Assembly (NCBI GenBank): GCA_016933535.1
Contig: JAFGAS010000086.1
Location: forward strand, 124,001 to 188,000
Length of the DNA: 64,000 bases
Source: Candidatus Zymogenaceae bacterium
GTDB taxonomy: Bacteria > Desulfobacterota > Zymogenia > Zymogenales > Zymogenaceae
Reading direction: 5' to 3'
Every line of letters begins with the position of its first letter. Positions within the stretch are counted from its first letter, which is position 1. The notes below the pieces were generated by a model. The model had not been told where the DNA came from and did not search any database. It saw only the letters and a list, made by a program, of their open reading frames with translations. The translations under genes were made by a program, and so were the position numbers. Shown one piece after another: positions 52,028-63,024 of this stretch.

Positions 52028-53265
52028 TGGGACAGCCGTGCTATAATTCTCGTCATGTATTCGGATATAGTACTGTAGAGCGTCGTAATAAAGACCGGCT
52101 TTTCTCTCGCCGCCTTTATGAAGAGGTATAGCCCCGATCCACCAAGGACTACGTTTCCGAACCACAGGGAAAATAGGGGCGGAATCCAGCCGTTCTTTCC
52201 GAGAACCTCGCCCGCGGCCATGAAAACGTAGTAGGTAAAAATGACCAGGGTCACTAGGACGACATTTCCCGACTTTCCCTTCGGGTTGATCTGAACGCTC
52301 AGCGGAATACCGAGTATCATAAAGACGATGCAGGCAAACGGTATTGCGAATATCTTCGATATCTCAACCTGCTTGGCTCGTATATCCGACGCGACATTTT
52401 CCACGAGTAACCGGTTCTGCGACGACGGATGCCGTTCGTATTCCTCTTCCAACTCTGCGAGGTTTTGCCTCAGCCCGTAGACGGAAGTCCTCAATTCCTC
52501 GAGCGTCATCTCTCGATTTCTCTTGGTAACCTTTTTTCCCCCACCCTCGCCGAAAAGGTTGAGGTTCATGCTGTAATTGTTAAAAACAATGATTTGATCT
52601 GAATCGGTGTATTTATTGGAAAGGAGAATGGACCCGTTACTCAAGCTGATCGTGAGGTACTGGCTCGCCTCGTCGGAGGTGAGGTACCCTTCCTGCGCGA
52701 TGATAGTGATGGCCCGGTCTACATTAGTATCATCAAAGACCAGGATACCATAGAGGTGATTCGATCGTATCGGTATGCGGTCGACGTATATTATCCTTCC
52801 CGCCAGATCATTAAAGACCTTTTCCTCTATGCCGACGTTGATTTGCGTACGCAGGACTGTAACGATAAATTTCCTGAGATGGAAATTGCTGGTCGGCGTC
52901 ACAAAGATCGTGAGGTACGATGTCAAAACCCAGGCGAAGACCGAAAAGATAAGCACGGGACGCAAGAGCTGATAGAGACTTACCCCTGATGACTTGAGGG
53001 CGATTATCTCGTAATCGTAGGAAGCCCGACCGAACGTAAGTATAACGGCCAGCGCCAACGACATCGGGATGGTAAAGACCAGGAAGAAGGGAAGCATCAT
53101 CCCGAAAAGTTTAACAATAATATATATTGACATGCCCTTGTTGACGATCAGGTCGGCCAACTGGAAGGTTCTTCCGGTCAACAGGACGAAGCTGAAGATA
53201 ATTATACCGACGAAAAAATTTGTAATTATTTCAAACAGGAGATATTTGGAGATAGTGCTCTGCAT
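52024..53265 (-). CDS. lptF: LPS export permease LptF
   Basis: A 413-residue permease of the same family, starting MQSTISKYLLFEIITNFFVG. The coupling-helix region is ALAVILTFGRASYDYEIIAL followed by KSSGVSLYQLLRPV. There is a periplasmic jellyroll and a C-terminal helix trio (ILGIPLSVQINPKGKSGNVV). LptF and LptG form the transmembrane channel for LPS. Together they show that the organism builds an LPS-bearing outer membrane. A promoter lies immediately upstream. Confidence 0.95.
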   Translation of the reverse strand: MQSTISKYLLFEIITNFFVGIIIFSFVLLTGRTFQLADLIVNKGMSIYIIVKLFGMMLPFFLVFTIPMSLALAVILTFGRASYDYEIIALKSSGVSLYQLLRPVLIFSVFAWVLTSYLTIFVTPTSNFHLRKFIVTVLRTQINVGIEEKVFNDLAGRIIYVDRIPIRSNHLYGILVFDDTNVDRAITIIAQEGYLTSDEASQYLTISLSNGSILLSNKYTDSDQIIVFNNYSMNLNLFGEGGGKKVTKRNREMTLEELRTSVYGLRQNLAELEEEYERHPSSQNRLLVENVASDIRAKQVEISKIFAIPFACIVFMILGIPLSVQINPKGKSGNVVLVTLVIFTYYVFMAAGEVLGKNGWIPPLFSLWFGNVVLGGSGLYLFIKAAREKPVFITTLYSTISEYMTRIIARLSQ

Positions 53266-53273
53266 ATCAATTC

Positions 53274-53302
53274 ATTCTATCCGAATGCGGGATTGATGTA
53301 AA
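53274..53302 (-). promoter_or_regulatory. Promoter of lptFG
   Basis: Minus-strand TTTACA (53302-53297) and TAGAAT (53279-53274), 17-base spacer. Each box matches consensus at five of six positions. The -10 box ends only 8 bases before the lptF ATG, so the leader would be nearly absent. Confidence 0.55.
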
Positions 53303-53604
53303 TACAATTCTCCCTAACCCAACCAGATTCTTACTGCACGTATCCTGACCACGGGCGGTAAAAACACAAAAGATATATACAACCGATAAAGAAGACAACG
53401 GGCCGGAAGAGGTCACAGATATCACGTCCCGAACGGTGGCGGGGCAGCCTTTCCGGGCCCGTAAATCGTATATAGTATGCTTTTTAACTCGGTGGGGCCG
53501 CCGATTGCCGGGGGGATATAAATATCAGATAACCCCCGTTCCGAATGCGAGGGGCGGACTCGGTATCTCTCTTTGCGTTTTCTCCGCCGTTGCTTTGGCC
53601 CGCA
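53303..53604. other. Intergenic region between lptF and the ferredoxin gene
   Basis: About 300 bases with no recognisable gene or strong terminator. Short frames on both strands show no family resemblance. Confidence 0.5.
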
Positions 53605-54012
53605 CTACTCGATATGAACCTCCATGGCCCTGGGCGGACACGCCGGCACGCAGAGCTCACAACCGCTGCACATTTCGGAGAAAAATACAACTTCCATGGT
53701 TTCTCGTTTGATCGAAAGTGCACCGGTGGGACAGATCGCCGTACAGGCGCCGCAGTGCGTACATTTCTCTTCATCCCGCCTGATATTCTGCTCGATCGGC
53801 TCAATCGTTACTCCGCACTCCTTCAGATATTCAAAGCCCTTCCGGCAGTCGTTATCGGAACCCTCGATTTCGAGAACCATAAAGCTCTCGCGCCTGGGCA
53901 GTACGTTAGCCTTGAGGATATTGAGGATCAGGTTGAAGTCCTTTATGAGACGATAGATAATCGGTTTATCCCAAATTTCCCGCGAAAAATGGAGCACAAT
54001 CTTCCTTTTCAT
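53605..54012 (-). CDS. NIL domain plus 2[4Fe-4S] ferredoxin protein
   Basis: A 135-residue protein. The N-terminal NIL domain (about residues 1-75) starts MKRKIVLHFSREIWDKPIIY. It is followed by two 4Fe-4S clusters with CTHCGACTAICPTGAL and CSGCELCVPACPPRAME. NIL-ferredoxins of this kind occur in sulfate reducers and methanogens and are linked to sulfur amino acid or homocysteine synthesis. A GGAG ribosome binding site precedes the ATG at 54012. It has no clear operon partner. Confidence 0.9.
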   Translation of the reverse strand: MKRKIVLHFSREIWDKPIIYRLIKDFNLILNILKANVLPRRESFMVLEIEGSDNDCRKGFEYLKECGVTIEPIEQNIRRDEEKCTHCGACTAICPTGALSIKRETMEVVFFSEMCSGCELCVPACPPRAMEVHIE

Positions 54013-54123
54013 CTTACTCCCATACGAAACCAATTTTTAATTATAGTACAACACTGCCCCCACATCAAGGGATAAATCGACATGAGATAATTGGATAAAA
54101 AGATTTTCGATATTTGACAGATG

Positions 54124-54132
54124 TGTTATAAT
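54124..54132 (+). promoter_or_regulatory. Extended -10 promoter for the secreted protein gene
   Basis: TGTTATAAT, that is TG-N-TATAAT, 33 bases before the ATG at 54166. A TTGACA at 54114-54119 is too close (7 bases) to serve as its -35 box. Confidence 0.45.
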
Positions 54133-54165
54133 CAACGCCACGCAAATTCATTACCTGGTGAAAGA

Positions 54166-54621
54166 ATGAATCGGAGTATCGTTTCCTTTTTAATCGTATT
54201 GTTCCTGGCCTTTTTCATTAGCGGCACTGCCACCGCCGCGAGCATTACGCAGAAAGTTGTCACCGTTTCCATCCCAAATGACTACAGCTCGGCCGAAGCC
54301 TACAAGGTCGAATTCTCCATTCCCGACGGATCGACGGCCTTTAACTTCACGCTGTGGGGGACAAATAAGACCTGGGGAATTGCGGATATATCGGGAGGCG
54401 CGTATAAAGAAATCTATTCATCCGGGGACAACGGGTCAAATGGCGATACACCCATAATCGACGCGGAGTCTCCAGAACGGGTCGTCAGTCCCCCGACCGA
54501 AAACGAGGTGACCGATCCCCTGTCCCGGCTTACGCTCTACCCCGGCTCCTACATCATCTGGATGGAGGGGAAACCGGGGGCAAGCATGACGCTCCAGTAT
54601 AACCTCCGAATGGTTCGCTGA
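54166..54621 (+). CDS. Secreted protein of unknown function
   Basis: A 151-residue protein with a clear signal peptide (SIVSFLIVLFLAFFISGTAT, cleavage likely after ATAA). The mature part is predicted to be beta-rich, with Gly and Ser, and ends LYPGSYIIWMEGKPGASMTL then QYNLRMVR. I do not recognise the family; the size and layout are like small periplasmic domains. The ATG at 54166 is chosen because it starts the signal peptide. The stop directly abuts the stop of the convergent carbonic anhydrase gene, with no base between them. Confidence 0.7.
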   Translation: MNRSIVSFLIVLFLAFFISGTATAASITQKVVTVSIPNDYSSAEAYKVEFSIPDGSTAFNFTLWGTNKTWGIADISGGAYKEIYSSGDNGSNGDTPIIDAESPERVVSPPTENEVTDPLSRLTLYPGSYIIWMEGKPGASMTLQYNLRMVR

Positions 54622-55140
54622 TTACTGGTATTTTTTCATCGCCTCTATCACTTCGGAGAGGACAAATCGGTCTTTCCCCTCAAGGTATCGACGAGAAAGC
54701 TCGAAATAGACGAGGGCGGATTGCATGATCACGTTCTTATCCGCCTTCCCTTCCTTAATATGGGCCGGGACGCCCAGCACGAGCGATCCGTTCGGAATCT
54801 GCGTTCCCGGAGGCACGACGCACCCCCCCGCAATAATGCAGTTATCACCCACCCGCGCATCGTCAAGGACCGTGCTGTTCATACCGATGATGACGTTATC
54901 ACCGACAGTACAGCTGTGGAGAACCGCGCAGTGTCCAACCGTCACATAGTTGCCGACGGTCGTCTTTAACGCCGGCGTGGCATGAAGGACCACGTTGTCC
55001 TGTATGCTCGTATAGTCGCCGACGACAATCGCATTGAAATCTCCCCGAATAACCGCTCCCGGCCAGATGCTCGAGTTATTCCCGATCGTCACGTCTCCGA
55101 GTATCACCGCCGTTTCATGTATAAAGGTCGTGTCATTCAT
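54622..55140 (-). CDS. Gamma-class carbonic anhydrase-like protein
   Basis: A 172-residue left-handed beta-helix of hexapeptide repeats (VILGDVTIGNNSSIWPGAVI, TVGDNVIIGMNSTVLDDARV). The metal-ligand histidines are present in NVVLHATPALKTT and YVTVGHCAVLHSC (HX4H). It may hydrate CO2 or have another metal-dependent role. The ATG at 55140 follows AGGGTGAAT. It is the last gene of a six-gene coupled operon, 7 bases after pyrD. Confidence 0.9.
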   Translation of the reverse strand: MNDTTFIHETAVILGDVTIGNNSSIWPGAVIRGDFNAIVVGDYTSIQDNVVLHATPALKTTVGNYVTVGHCAVLHSCTVGDNVIIGMNSTVLDDARVGDNCIIAGGCVVPPGTQIPNGSLVLGVPAHIKEGKADKNVIMQSALVYFELSRRYLEGKDRFVLSEVIEAMKKYQ

Positions 55141-55147
55141 ATTCACC

Positions 55148-56059
55148 CTACTTGATAACACCTCGAATATCCGCAAGTCTCTCGATCCGGTTTTCCTCCA
55201 TGAACGTTTCTATTCCGCCGACCACAGCATTCATCGCCGCCGGATCGACGAAGTTTGCCGTCCCCACCTGGACGGCCCCGGCACCGGCCATGATGAACTC
55301 CACGGCGTCTTCCCCTGTCATTATCCCTCCGACGCCGATGACCGGGATATCGAGTTCCCGTGCTGCCTCCCAGACCAGCCGGAGCGCCACCGGCTTGATC
55401 GCGGGACCCGAGAGGCCCGCCTTTACCTTCCCAAAAAAAGGTCCTCGGGACCTGATATCAACTGCCATCCCCATAAGCGTATTGATGAGCGAAACGGCGT
55501 CCGCCCCGCCGTCCCGGGCCGCCCGCGCCAGCGGGCTGATGTCGGTGACATTGGGGGTAAGCTTTGCTATGATCGGCTTACCGGACGCCTCCTTAACCTC
55601 CCGCACGACGGTTTGCACCAACGTAGGATCGGTGCCGAAGGCCAATCCCCCTTTATCGACATTGGGGCACGAGAGGTTCACCTCGAGGGCGTCCACACCC
55701 TCCACACCGCAGAAGCACTCGGCGGCCTGCCGATATTCTTGGATCGATTCGCCGTAGATGTTTACGATGATCCGCGTATCGTATTTCTCGAGCCGGGGCA
55801 GGACCTCCGCTATGAATCGGGCCGCACCGATGTTTTGGACGCCGATAGAGTTGAGCAGCCCCGAGGCCGTCTCGAACAACCGAGGGGGGGCGTTACCCTG
55901 TCTCGGCTCGATGGAGATTCCCTTGGTTACCACGGCCCCGATCCGGCCCAGGTCGATATACGGGGCAAGCTCGATGCCGTACCCAACGGTGCCGGAGGCG
56001 CCCATGACCGGGTTTTTGAAGGTAAGGCCGAACATCTCTACCGAAAGGTCCGGTTTCAT
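55148..56059 (-). CDS. pyrD: Dihydroorotate dehydrogenase class 1B catalytic subunit
   Basis: A 303-residue FMN barrel enzyme that oxidises dihydroorotate to orotate in pyrimidine synthesis. It has KPDLSVEMFGLTFKNPVMGA, ASGLLNSIGVQNIG, the active-site cysteine in LEVNLSCPNVDKGG, PIIAKLTPNVTDI and IPVIGVGGIMTGEDAVEFIM. A Cys as the active-site base marks class 1B, which uses PyrK and NAD. The ATG at 56059 overlaps the pyrK stop (ATGA). Confidence 0.96.
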   Translation of the reverse strand: MKPDLSVEMFGLTFKNPVMGASGTVGYGIELAPYIDLGRIGAVVTKGISIEPRQGNAPPRLFETASGLLNSIGVQNIGAARFIAEVLPRLEKYDTRIIVNIYGESIQEYRQAAECFCGVEGVDALEVNLSCPNVDKGGLAFGTDPTLVQTVVREVKEASGKPIIAKLTPNVTDISPLARAARDGGADAVSLINTLMGMAVDIRSRGPFFGKVKAGLSGPAIKPVALRLVWEAARELDIPVIGVGGIMTGEDAVEFIMAGAGAVQVGTANFVDPAAMNAVVGGIETFMEENRIERLADIRGVIK

Positions 56060-56817
56060 AGTCTGTCCCAATCGATATCCGTTACGTTAAAGACCGGCCC
56101 GTCCTTGCAGACATGGACGTACGTGCCGTTTGCGTGGCGCACCGCGCACCCGAGGCAGACCCCGATCCCGCAGGCCATCCGTTCTTCAAAGGAAACATGG
56201 GCCTCAAATCCGATCTCCTCGGACAGGCGCGCTATTTCGGCCAGCATCCGGTTCGGCCCGCAGGCATAGACAAGATCATTTCCGCCGACGTGTCGGGCAA
56301 GCTCGGTAACCGCCGTTCCCTTTTGCCCATAGCTCCCATCTTCGGTTACATAGATCGTTTCTATATCGAGTTCTCGTATCTCGTCGGAAATAAAGACGAC
56401 GTCATTACGCGTTCTTCCACCGATGATCAAAAGCGGGCTTACGGCCATCGATCCCGCCAGCGCGATAAGCGGCGGGGCTCCGATTGCCCCCGCCGTCAGG
56501 AGAACCCTCCTTGATTCATCCGGCCTCGGAAAAGGGTTGCCGAGCGGACCGTTGATATCGACCGTTTGACCCGCCTTCATCTCTGAAAGTCGCCGGGTCC
56601 CTCTGCCCATGACCCGATAGACGATCCGGATTTGCCCATCTTCGTGAAGGAATCGGCAGATCGAAAGCGGCCTGGCGAGCAGCGGATCGGACCCCCAATC
56701 TCCCCGAATCATGACGAACTGCCCCGGTTCCCCCCGAAAGTCATCTCCCATCTCCGAGAGTGTCATCGTGAAATAGCGGGGGACAAGCTCCCTATTTTCC
56801 TTTATCGTCGCTTTCAT
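56056..56817 (-). CDS. pyrK: Dihydroorotate dehydrogenase electron transfer subunit PyrK
   Basis: A 253-residue ferredoxin-reductase-type protein. The FAD site includes LLARPLSICRFL, the NAD domain has LLTAGAIGAPPLIALAG and VYACGPNRMLAEIARL, and the C-terminal 2Fe-2S site is CGIGVCLGCAV with a later CKDGPVF. It passes electrons from PyrD to NAD. The ATG at 56817 is preferred because the longer open frame lies inside the upstream transglycosylase gene. It overlaps that gene's 3' end by 26 bases. Confidence 0.95.
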   Translation of the reverse strand: MKATIKENRELVPRYFTMTLSEMGDDFRGEPGQFVMIRGDWGSDPLLARPLSICRFLHEDGQIRIVYRVMGRGTRRLSEMKAGQTVDINGPLGNPFPRPDESRRVLLTAGAIGAPPLIALAGSMAVSPLLIIGGRTRNDVVFISDEIRELDIETIYVTEDGSYGQKGTAVTELARHVGGNDLVYACGPNRMLAEIARLSEEIGFEAHVSFEERMACGIGVCLGCAVRHANGTYVHVCKDGPVFNVTDIDWDRL

Positions 56818-59023
56818 AGACCGCCCGATAGATGCTTTCGGTATTAAGGATTCGTTTGACGTATGCCCTGGTTTCGGAAAAAGGAATGTCCTCGATGAAC
56901 TCGTCCATCTCCATTTCGGGGTCCCGGTTCTTGATCCACCTGTGGGCATTTCCCGGACCCGCGTTATAGCCGCACAGGGCATATACCTTCTCCCCTTCGA
57001 ACTCCGTCATGAGACCAGACAGGTAATATACCCCAAACCTGACGTTGGTTCGGTAGTCTCTCAGATCATCGACGGCAAAATCGTCAACGCCCAGCTGCGC
57101 GGCGATAGACTTCCCCGTTGCCGGCATGATCTGCATGAGCCCGACGGCCCCGGCCCACGAGACAACCCGCGGCTGGAAAAGGCTCTCTTCTCTGATTACG
57201 GCGTAGACAAAAGACGGCTCAACGCCGAACTCCTCTGCAAAACGCTCGACCTCTTTCTTATATCCTTCGGGGTATCGCATTTGCCAGTAGACGTCGTTTT
57301 TCCCCGGCTGATAAGTGGAAAAGAAATGCGAAAAGTGTCTGGCAGCCATGAGAATCGGCGTATAGTAATCCCCGGAATATCTCAACAGCCGCGCCACCTC
57401 GACGAGAAGATCGGGATCGCCCACGCATCGATCCACCACCAGCTCGATCTCTACGCCGGCCTCGGCGTCCATATTCATGGTCATAAGCTCCAGTGCCCTG
57501 GTAAGGTGGGAGGTTATTCTTGCATCCGAGGTAAAGGCGTCATATCGGCCGAAATCTCTCGTCCAGAAGCTCTCATCGAATGCTTCTTTTATGGCAATCC
57601 CTTCCACATCCACGCCCAGTGCCTTCAGGCGCCGCTCCGATTGATAGCTGTAATACGTGGTGATATAGTCTTTCCGGACGGCCTTAAAGACATCGACGGC
57701 CTCGGCGATCCTGCCCATCCTCTCTAACGCCCGGCCTTTCCAGTAGAGGTACTGTGGGTATTCCGATTTGCCCCGATAATTCTGCGCCATCCGCTCGAAG
57801 TACTCTTCGGCCTGGGCGTAGTCCTTCTTCACGTAATAGAGCCACCCGATATTCCAGAGGACGTTTCTGACTTCTTCGCCTCGTGAATACGTGTTCAGAT
57901 ATGTTTGATAATACCGTATCGCCTCATCGTAGCGCTTCATCTCCTCCAGCGTCCGCGCGGCAAGGAACAGCCCGTCATCGGCAAGAGAATCAGTCGGGTA
58001 CGCACGGAAGAGGGCAAGGTAGTAGTCCACGGCGGTTTCGTCTTTTCCAAGCCGATCATAGGTACGGGCGCGCCAGTATAACAGCTCGGCCCGTGGGAGG
58101 CCCCCCGGGTCGGCGATGAGGGCCTCGAATATCACCCGGGCATTTTCGTAGTGAAACGACCTGAAGTAGGCTTTTGCCTTGATATACTCGATCTCTTTGG
58201 CGACCTTCGCGGGAAGGGTCTTGATCTTCGTGTCCAGGAGAGCGGGCAATTGGGCCGCTGCCGTAACGACTCCCTCGTAGTCGCCGGCTGCATAAAGATT
58301 ATCGATACGCCTCTTCAATTCCGACAGGGTCAGGGTCTCCGCCGCGCCCAGGCGGCTGATCCCGATAAATGCGTCGGCGGCGGCCCTATTTGTCGGGTAG
58401 CCGATCCATACCTCCTTATAGACCGTCAGGGCCTCGTTGGGCTTACCCACCCCCTCCATGGCCCTGCCCTTAAGAAAGAGAATCCCGGGATATTTTTCGG
58501 ACTTCTTGTTTTCGGTCAAAAAGGCTTCGTAGACCGACAGGGCCTTGTCATAATCGCCCATTTTCGCGTAATAGTCCCCGATCATGACGCTTGCATCGGC
58601 AAACCAGACGCTATCGGGGTAGGTATCGATGAGACGCCGGGCCGCCGTATAGGCCGCCGGTGCGTCGCCACCCAGAAAATAGGCCCGCGACAGGTAATAA
58701 AGGACGTGGTCTTCGAGCTTTTTGTAATGATCCAGACAATATTCGAAATACTTGCGGGCGCTCTCATAGTCCTTAATATTCAAGGCGGCCCGTCCCGCCA
58801 TAAAGGCAATCTTATCGGCCTGATCGGAAGGCAGAGAAGACAGGTCCAGCAGTTCGACCTCTTTAACGAGGGCCGCGGAGTTCCCCGACGACATGAGCGA
58901 CACGCACGTCAGAAACTCATCGCCCGGCGTAAACCGCGGGATTATTCTCACGCAGGCAAACTGAAAGACGATAAAGAGGATGAGATAGCCGATGATAACC
59001 AGCAGGTAATGGATTTTTTTCAT
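56792..59023 (-). CDS. Soluble lytic murein transglycosylase with TPR-like repeats
   Basis: A 743-residue protein. The N-terminal membrane helix (LLVIIGYLILFIVFQFACV) is followed by many TPR-like units (for example ALSVYEAFLTENKKSEKYPG, YAQAEEYFERMAQNYRGKSE) and a C-terminal SLT domain: catalytic Glu in AVIREESLFQPRVVSWAGAV, GLMQIMPATGKSIA and ALCGYNAGPGNAHRWI. It cleaves peptidoglycan glycan strands to 1,6-anhydro products. The ATG at 59023 overlaps the endonuclease V stop (ATGA). Confidence 0.94.
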   Translation of the reverse strand: MKKIHYLLVIIGYLILFIVFQFACVRIIPRFTPGDEFLTCVSLMSSGNSAALVKEVELLDLSSLPSDQADKIAFMAGRAALNIKDYESARKYFEYCLDHYKKLEDHVLYYLSRAYFLGGDAPAAYTAARRLIDTYPDSVWFADASVMIGDYYAKMGDYDKALSVYEAFLTENKKSEKYPGILFLKGRAMEGVGKPNEALTVYKEVWIGYPTNRAAADAFIGISRLGAAETLTLSELKRRIDNLYAAGDYEGVVTAAAQLPALLDTKIKTLPAKVAKEIEYIKAKAYFRSFHYENARVIFEALIADPGGLPRAELLYWRARTYDRLGKDETAVDYYLALFRAYPTDSLADDGLFLAARTLEEMKRYDEAIRYYQTYLNTYSRGEEVRNVLWNIGWLYYVKKDYAQAEEYFERMAQNYRGKSEYPQYLYWKGRALERMGRIAEAVDVFKAVRKDYITTYYSYQSERRLKALGVDVEGIAIKEAFDESFWTRDFGRYDAFTSDARITSHLTRALELMTMNMDAEAGVEIELVVDRCVGDPDLLVEVARLLRYSGDYYTPILMAARHFSHFFSTYQPGKNDVYWQMRYPEGYKKEVERFAEEFGVEPSFVYAVIREESLFQPRVVSWAGAVGLMQIMPATGKSIAAQLGVDDFAVDDLRDYRTNVRFGVYYLSGLMTEFEGEKVYALCGYNAGPGNAHRWIKNRDPEMEMDEFIEDIPFSETRAYVKRILNTESIYRAVYESDDKGK

Positions 59024-59706
59024 CTGTCCTGATATGATTCCTTTCTGAGCCGATTGACAAGGATATGCGCCTGTCGGACCGGCTCCGGGATACGATATCG
59101 CGCCGTGCATGAGAGAACGAGCTTTACGGCGGCTTCCGGTGAAATCAAATGCCCGGGGGAGACAAAGATCGGCCTTGTGCCCTGTTTTGACCTGACCACG
59201 TATCCGATCCTGCGGCCGTTGTGCGTCAGCGGGGTGTCGCTGCCCCGCTTTTGCCCAACGTCCCCATGTTCGCCCACCAGTCGGGTCTTGGCCGAGCCCA
59301 CCGTCGGGATACCGAGCAAAAGCCCCATATGGGCGGCAAGCCCGAGCCCCCGGGGATGGGCGATCCCCTGACCGTCGAAGATAACCGCATCGGGTACGGT
59401 TTCAAGCTTCTCAAAAGCCGCCAGGACCGCCGGGCCCTCCCGAAACGATAGGAAACCCGGGACATAGGGAAAAGAGACCAGGGCAACGTGGTGCGCGTGT
59501 TCGATGATCTCAAACGTAACGGCGTCCATCACGACAACGCCCGCAAAAAGGGTCTCGCCCTGTTTTTCGCATGACACATCGACACCGGCGACGATCCGAA
59601 CACCCCGGGCGTCTCCCGAAAGCACTAGGTCTTCCCTCAGGCGCTCCTGAAGCCCCGCGGCCTCCTGATAGGAGACGTCCCATGAGTGGCGGTGATGCAC
59701 GATCAC
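59020..59706 (-). CDS. nfi: Endonuclease V
   Basis: A 228-residue DNA repair nuclease acting at deaminated bases such as inosine. Metal-binding Asp residues are visible in RIVAGVDVSCEKQGETLFAG and VIFDGQGIAHPRGLGLAAHM, with LGIPTVGSAKTRLVG after it. The GTG start overlaps the stop of the upstream SAM hydrolase-like gene (GTGA), and the stop overlaps the transglycosylase start. Confidence 0.94.
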   Translation of the reverse strand: MIVHHRHSWDVSYQEAAGLQERLREDLVLSGDARGVRIVAGVDVSCEKQGETLFAGVVVMDAVTFEIIEHAHHVALVSFPYVPGFLSFREGPAVLAAFEKLETVPDAVIFDGQGIAHPRGLGLAAHMGLLLGIPTVGSAKTRLVGEHGDVGQKRGSDTPLTHNGRRIGYVVRSKQGTRPIFVSPGHLISPEAAVKLVLSCTARYRIPEPVRQAHILVNRLRKESYQDR

Positions 59707-60482
59707 AGCAGCACCCTCACTTCCTCTCCCACCGGAACCCCCAACTCGTCGGCGGCGCTCCCAAGATTAACGGCAATCTCAATAAATTCCGTGCTTCCCA
59801 CCAGCGCGATGGCCTCTCCCCGCCCTCCCTCGCCATAGCTTGCCGAAAGACGGCAAATCGTTTTTGTTCCGATCACGACCTCCCGTACGCTGTCCGGGTT
59901 TTTCGGCCGGATATTTGTTATCAGGTTTCCGAACCGGTCTATGTAGAGAACCTCGCCCCGGATTTCACCGTCGCTTTCCCGGGCGCACGGAAAGGGGAGC
60001 ATAACGGGGTCATAAACGGCCGGACCCAGGTCTTCAACCGGTACGCCCGCCGACAGGTATGCGGCCGCCGGCGCAAATATATCCCTGCCGTGGAACGTGG
60101 CCGACACCGAACACCTGATATATTCAGGCCGCGTGATCTGCCTGATGATCGCCCGTTTCACGTCCCCAAAAGCCCAGGAAAGAACCCCGTTATCGGGGCC
60201 TACCAGGAGGCAGTCCTCGGCCTTTACCGCGATGGCCCGCCGCCGCCCTCCAACACCCGGATCGACCACTACCGTGTGAACGGTTCCTTTCGGAAAATAG
60301 GGCTTGCTGATCGAGAGGATGAACGCCCCTTCCCGGGTATTCTGAGGCTCCACGGCGTGGGTAAGATCGATGACGGTGGCATCGGGATTTATTCCGGTGA
60401 TTACCCCCTTCATGATACCCGCAAATGGATCCCTGATCCCAAAGTCCGTTGTCAGCGTGATAATCGACCGACGCCTCTTCAT
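59703..60482 (-). CDS. SAM hydrolase / SAM hydroxide adenosyltransferase (DUF62 family)
   Basis: A 259-residue protein starting MKRRRSIITLTTDFGIRDPF. It contains IMKGVITGINPDATVIDLTH, VVVDPGVGGRRRAI, LLVGPDNGVLSWA, SATFHGRDIFAPAAAYLS and LYIDRFGNLITNI, all typical of the fluorinase/chlorinase-like family that mostly hydrolyses S-adenosylmethionine to adenosine and methionine. The ATG at 60482 follows GGGGG; a GTG at 60503 is also in frame. It heads the six-gene operon running to the carbonic anhydrase. Confidence 0.93.
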   Translation of the reverse strand: MKRRRSIITLTTDFGIRDPFAGIMKGVITGINPDATVIDLTHAVEPQNTREGAFILSISKPYFPKGTVHTVVVDPGVGGRRRAIAVKAEDCLLVGPDNGVLSWAFGDVKRAIIRQITRPEYIRCSVSATFHGRDIFAPAAAYLSAGVPVEDLGPAVYDPVMLPFPCARESDGEIRGEVLYIDRFGNLITNIRPKNPDSVREVVIGTKTICRLSASYGEGGRGEAIALVGSTEFIEIAVNLGSAADELGVPVGEEVRVLL

Positions 60483-60557
60483 CGGGCGGCCCCCATTGAT
60501 CACTATAAAGGTACCATATCGGTCACGGCCGCGTCAAGGGGGCCCGAGAAGAAATAG

Positions 60558-62605
<2,048 letters not shown>

Positions 62606-62606
<1 letters not shown>

Positions 62607-62887
62607 TGGACGATACCGTACGGGCTCGCATCCGGGTCAGCGGAAGGGTTCAGGGGGTCTTCTTTCGACAGACGACGGCCGAAGAGGCCAACCGCCTTGG
62701 TGTCGGCGGCTGGGTCAGGAATCTTCCCGACGGGGATGTCGAGGCGGTTATCGAAGGACCTTCCCGGGACGTCGATCGGTTGATCGCCTGGTGTCACCAC
62801 GGTCCCCCGGCGGCGCGGGTTGATGACGTGTCTATTTCATGGGAGACGGCCACCGGGCAATTTGCCCGTTTTAACATCCAGTACTGA
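62606..62887 (+). CDS. Acylphosphatase
   Basis: A 93-residue protein with the active-site loop VSGRVQGVFFRQTTAEEANR (catalytic Arg) and GGWVRNLPDGDVEAVIEG (catalytic Asn). It hydrolyses acyl phosphates. The GTG start shares one base with the ligA stop (TAGTG), so translation is coupled. Its length is normal for the family. Confidence 0.95.
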
Positions 62888-63024
62888 TTGTCCGGCCTTT
62901 TGCCCTTGTACTCGGCAAGCAACAGGCGGGAGGAGTCCGGCGACCGATCCGGTTTTTTGAGAGCCGAGTAACGCAGTCCCTTCTTTCGGAAGGTATCTCG
63001 GAGAACCTGCTCAACGAAAAGGCT

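Noticed and set aside
54114-54132. TTGACA with TATAAT as a paired promoter
   Set aside because: They are only 7 bases apart; the TATAAT is better read as an extended -10 element.
55034-56269. 411-codon plus-strand open frame
   Set aside because: It is antisense to pyrD, pyrK and the carbonic anhydrase gene, with no protein motif of its own.
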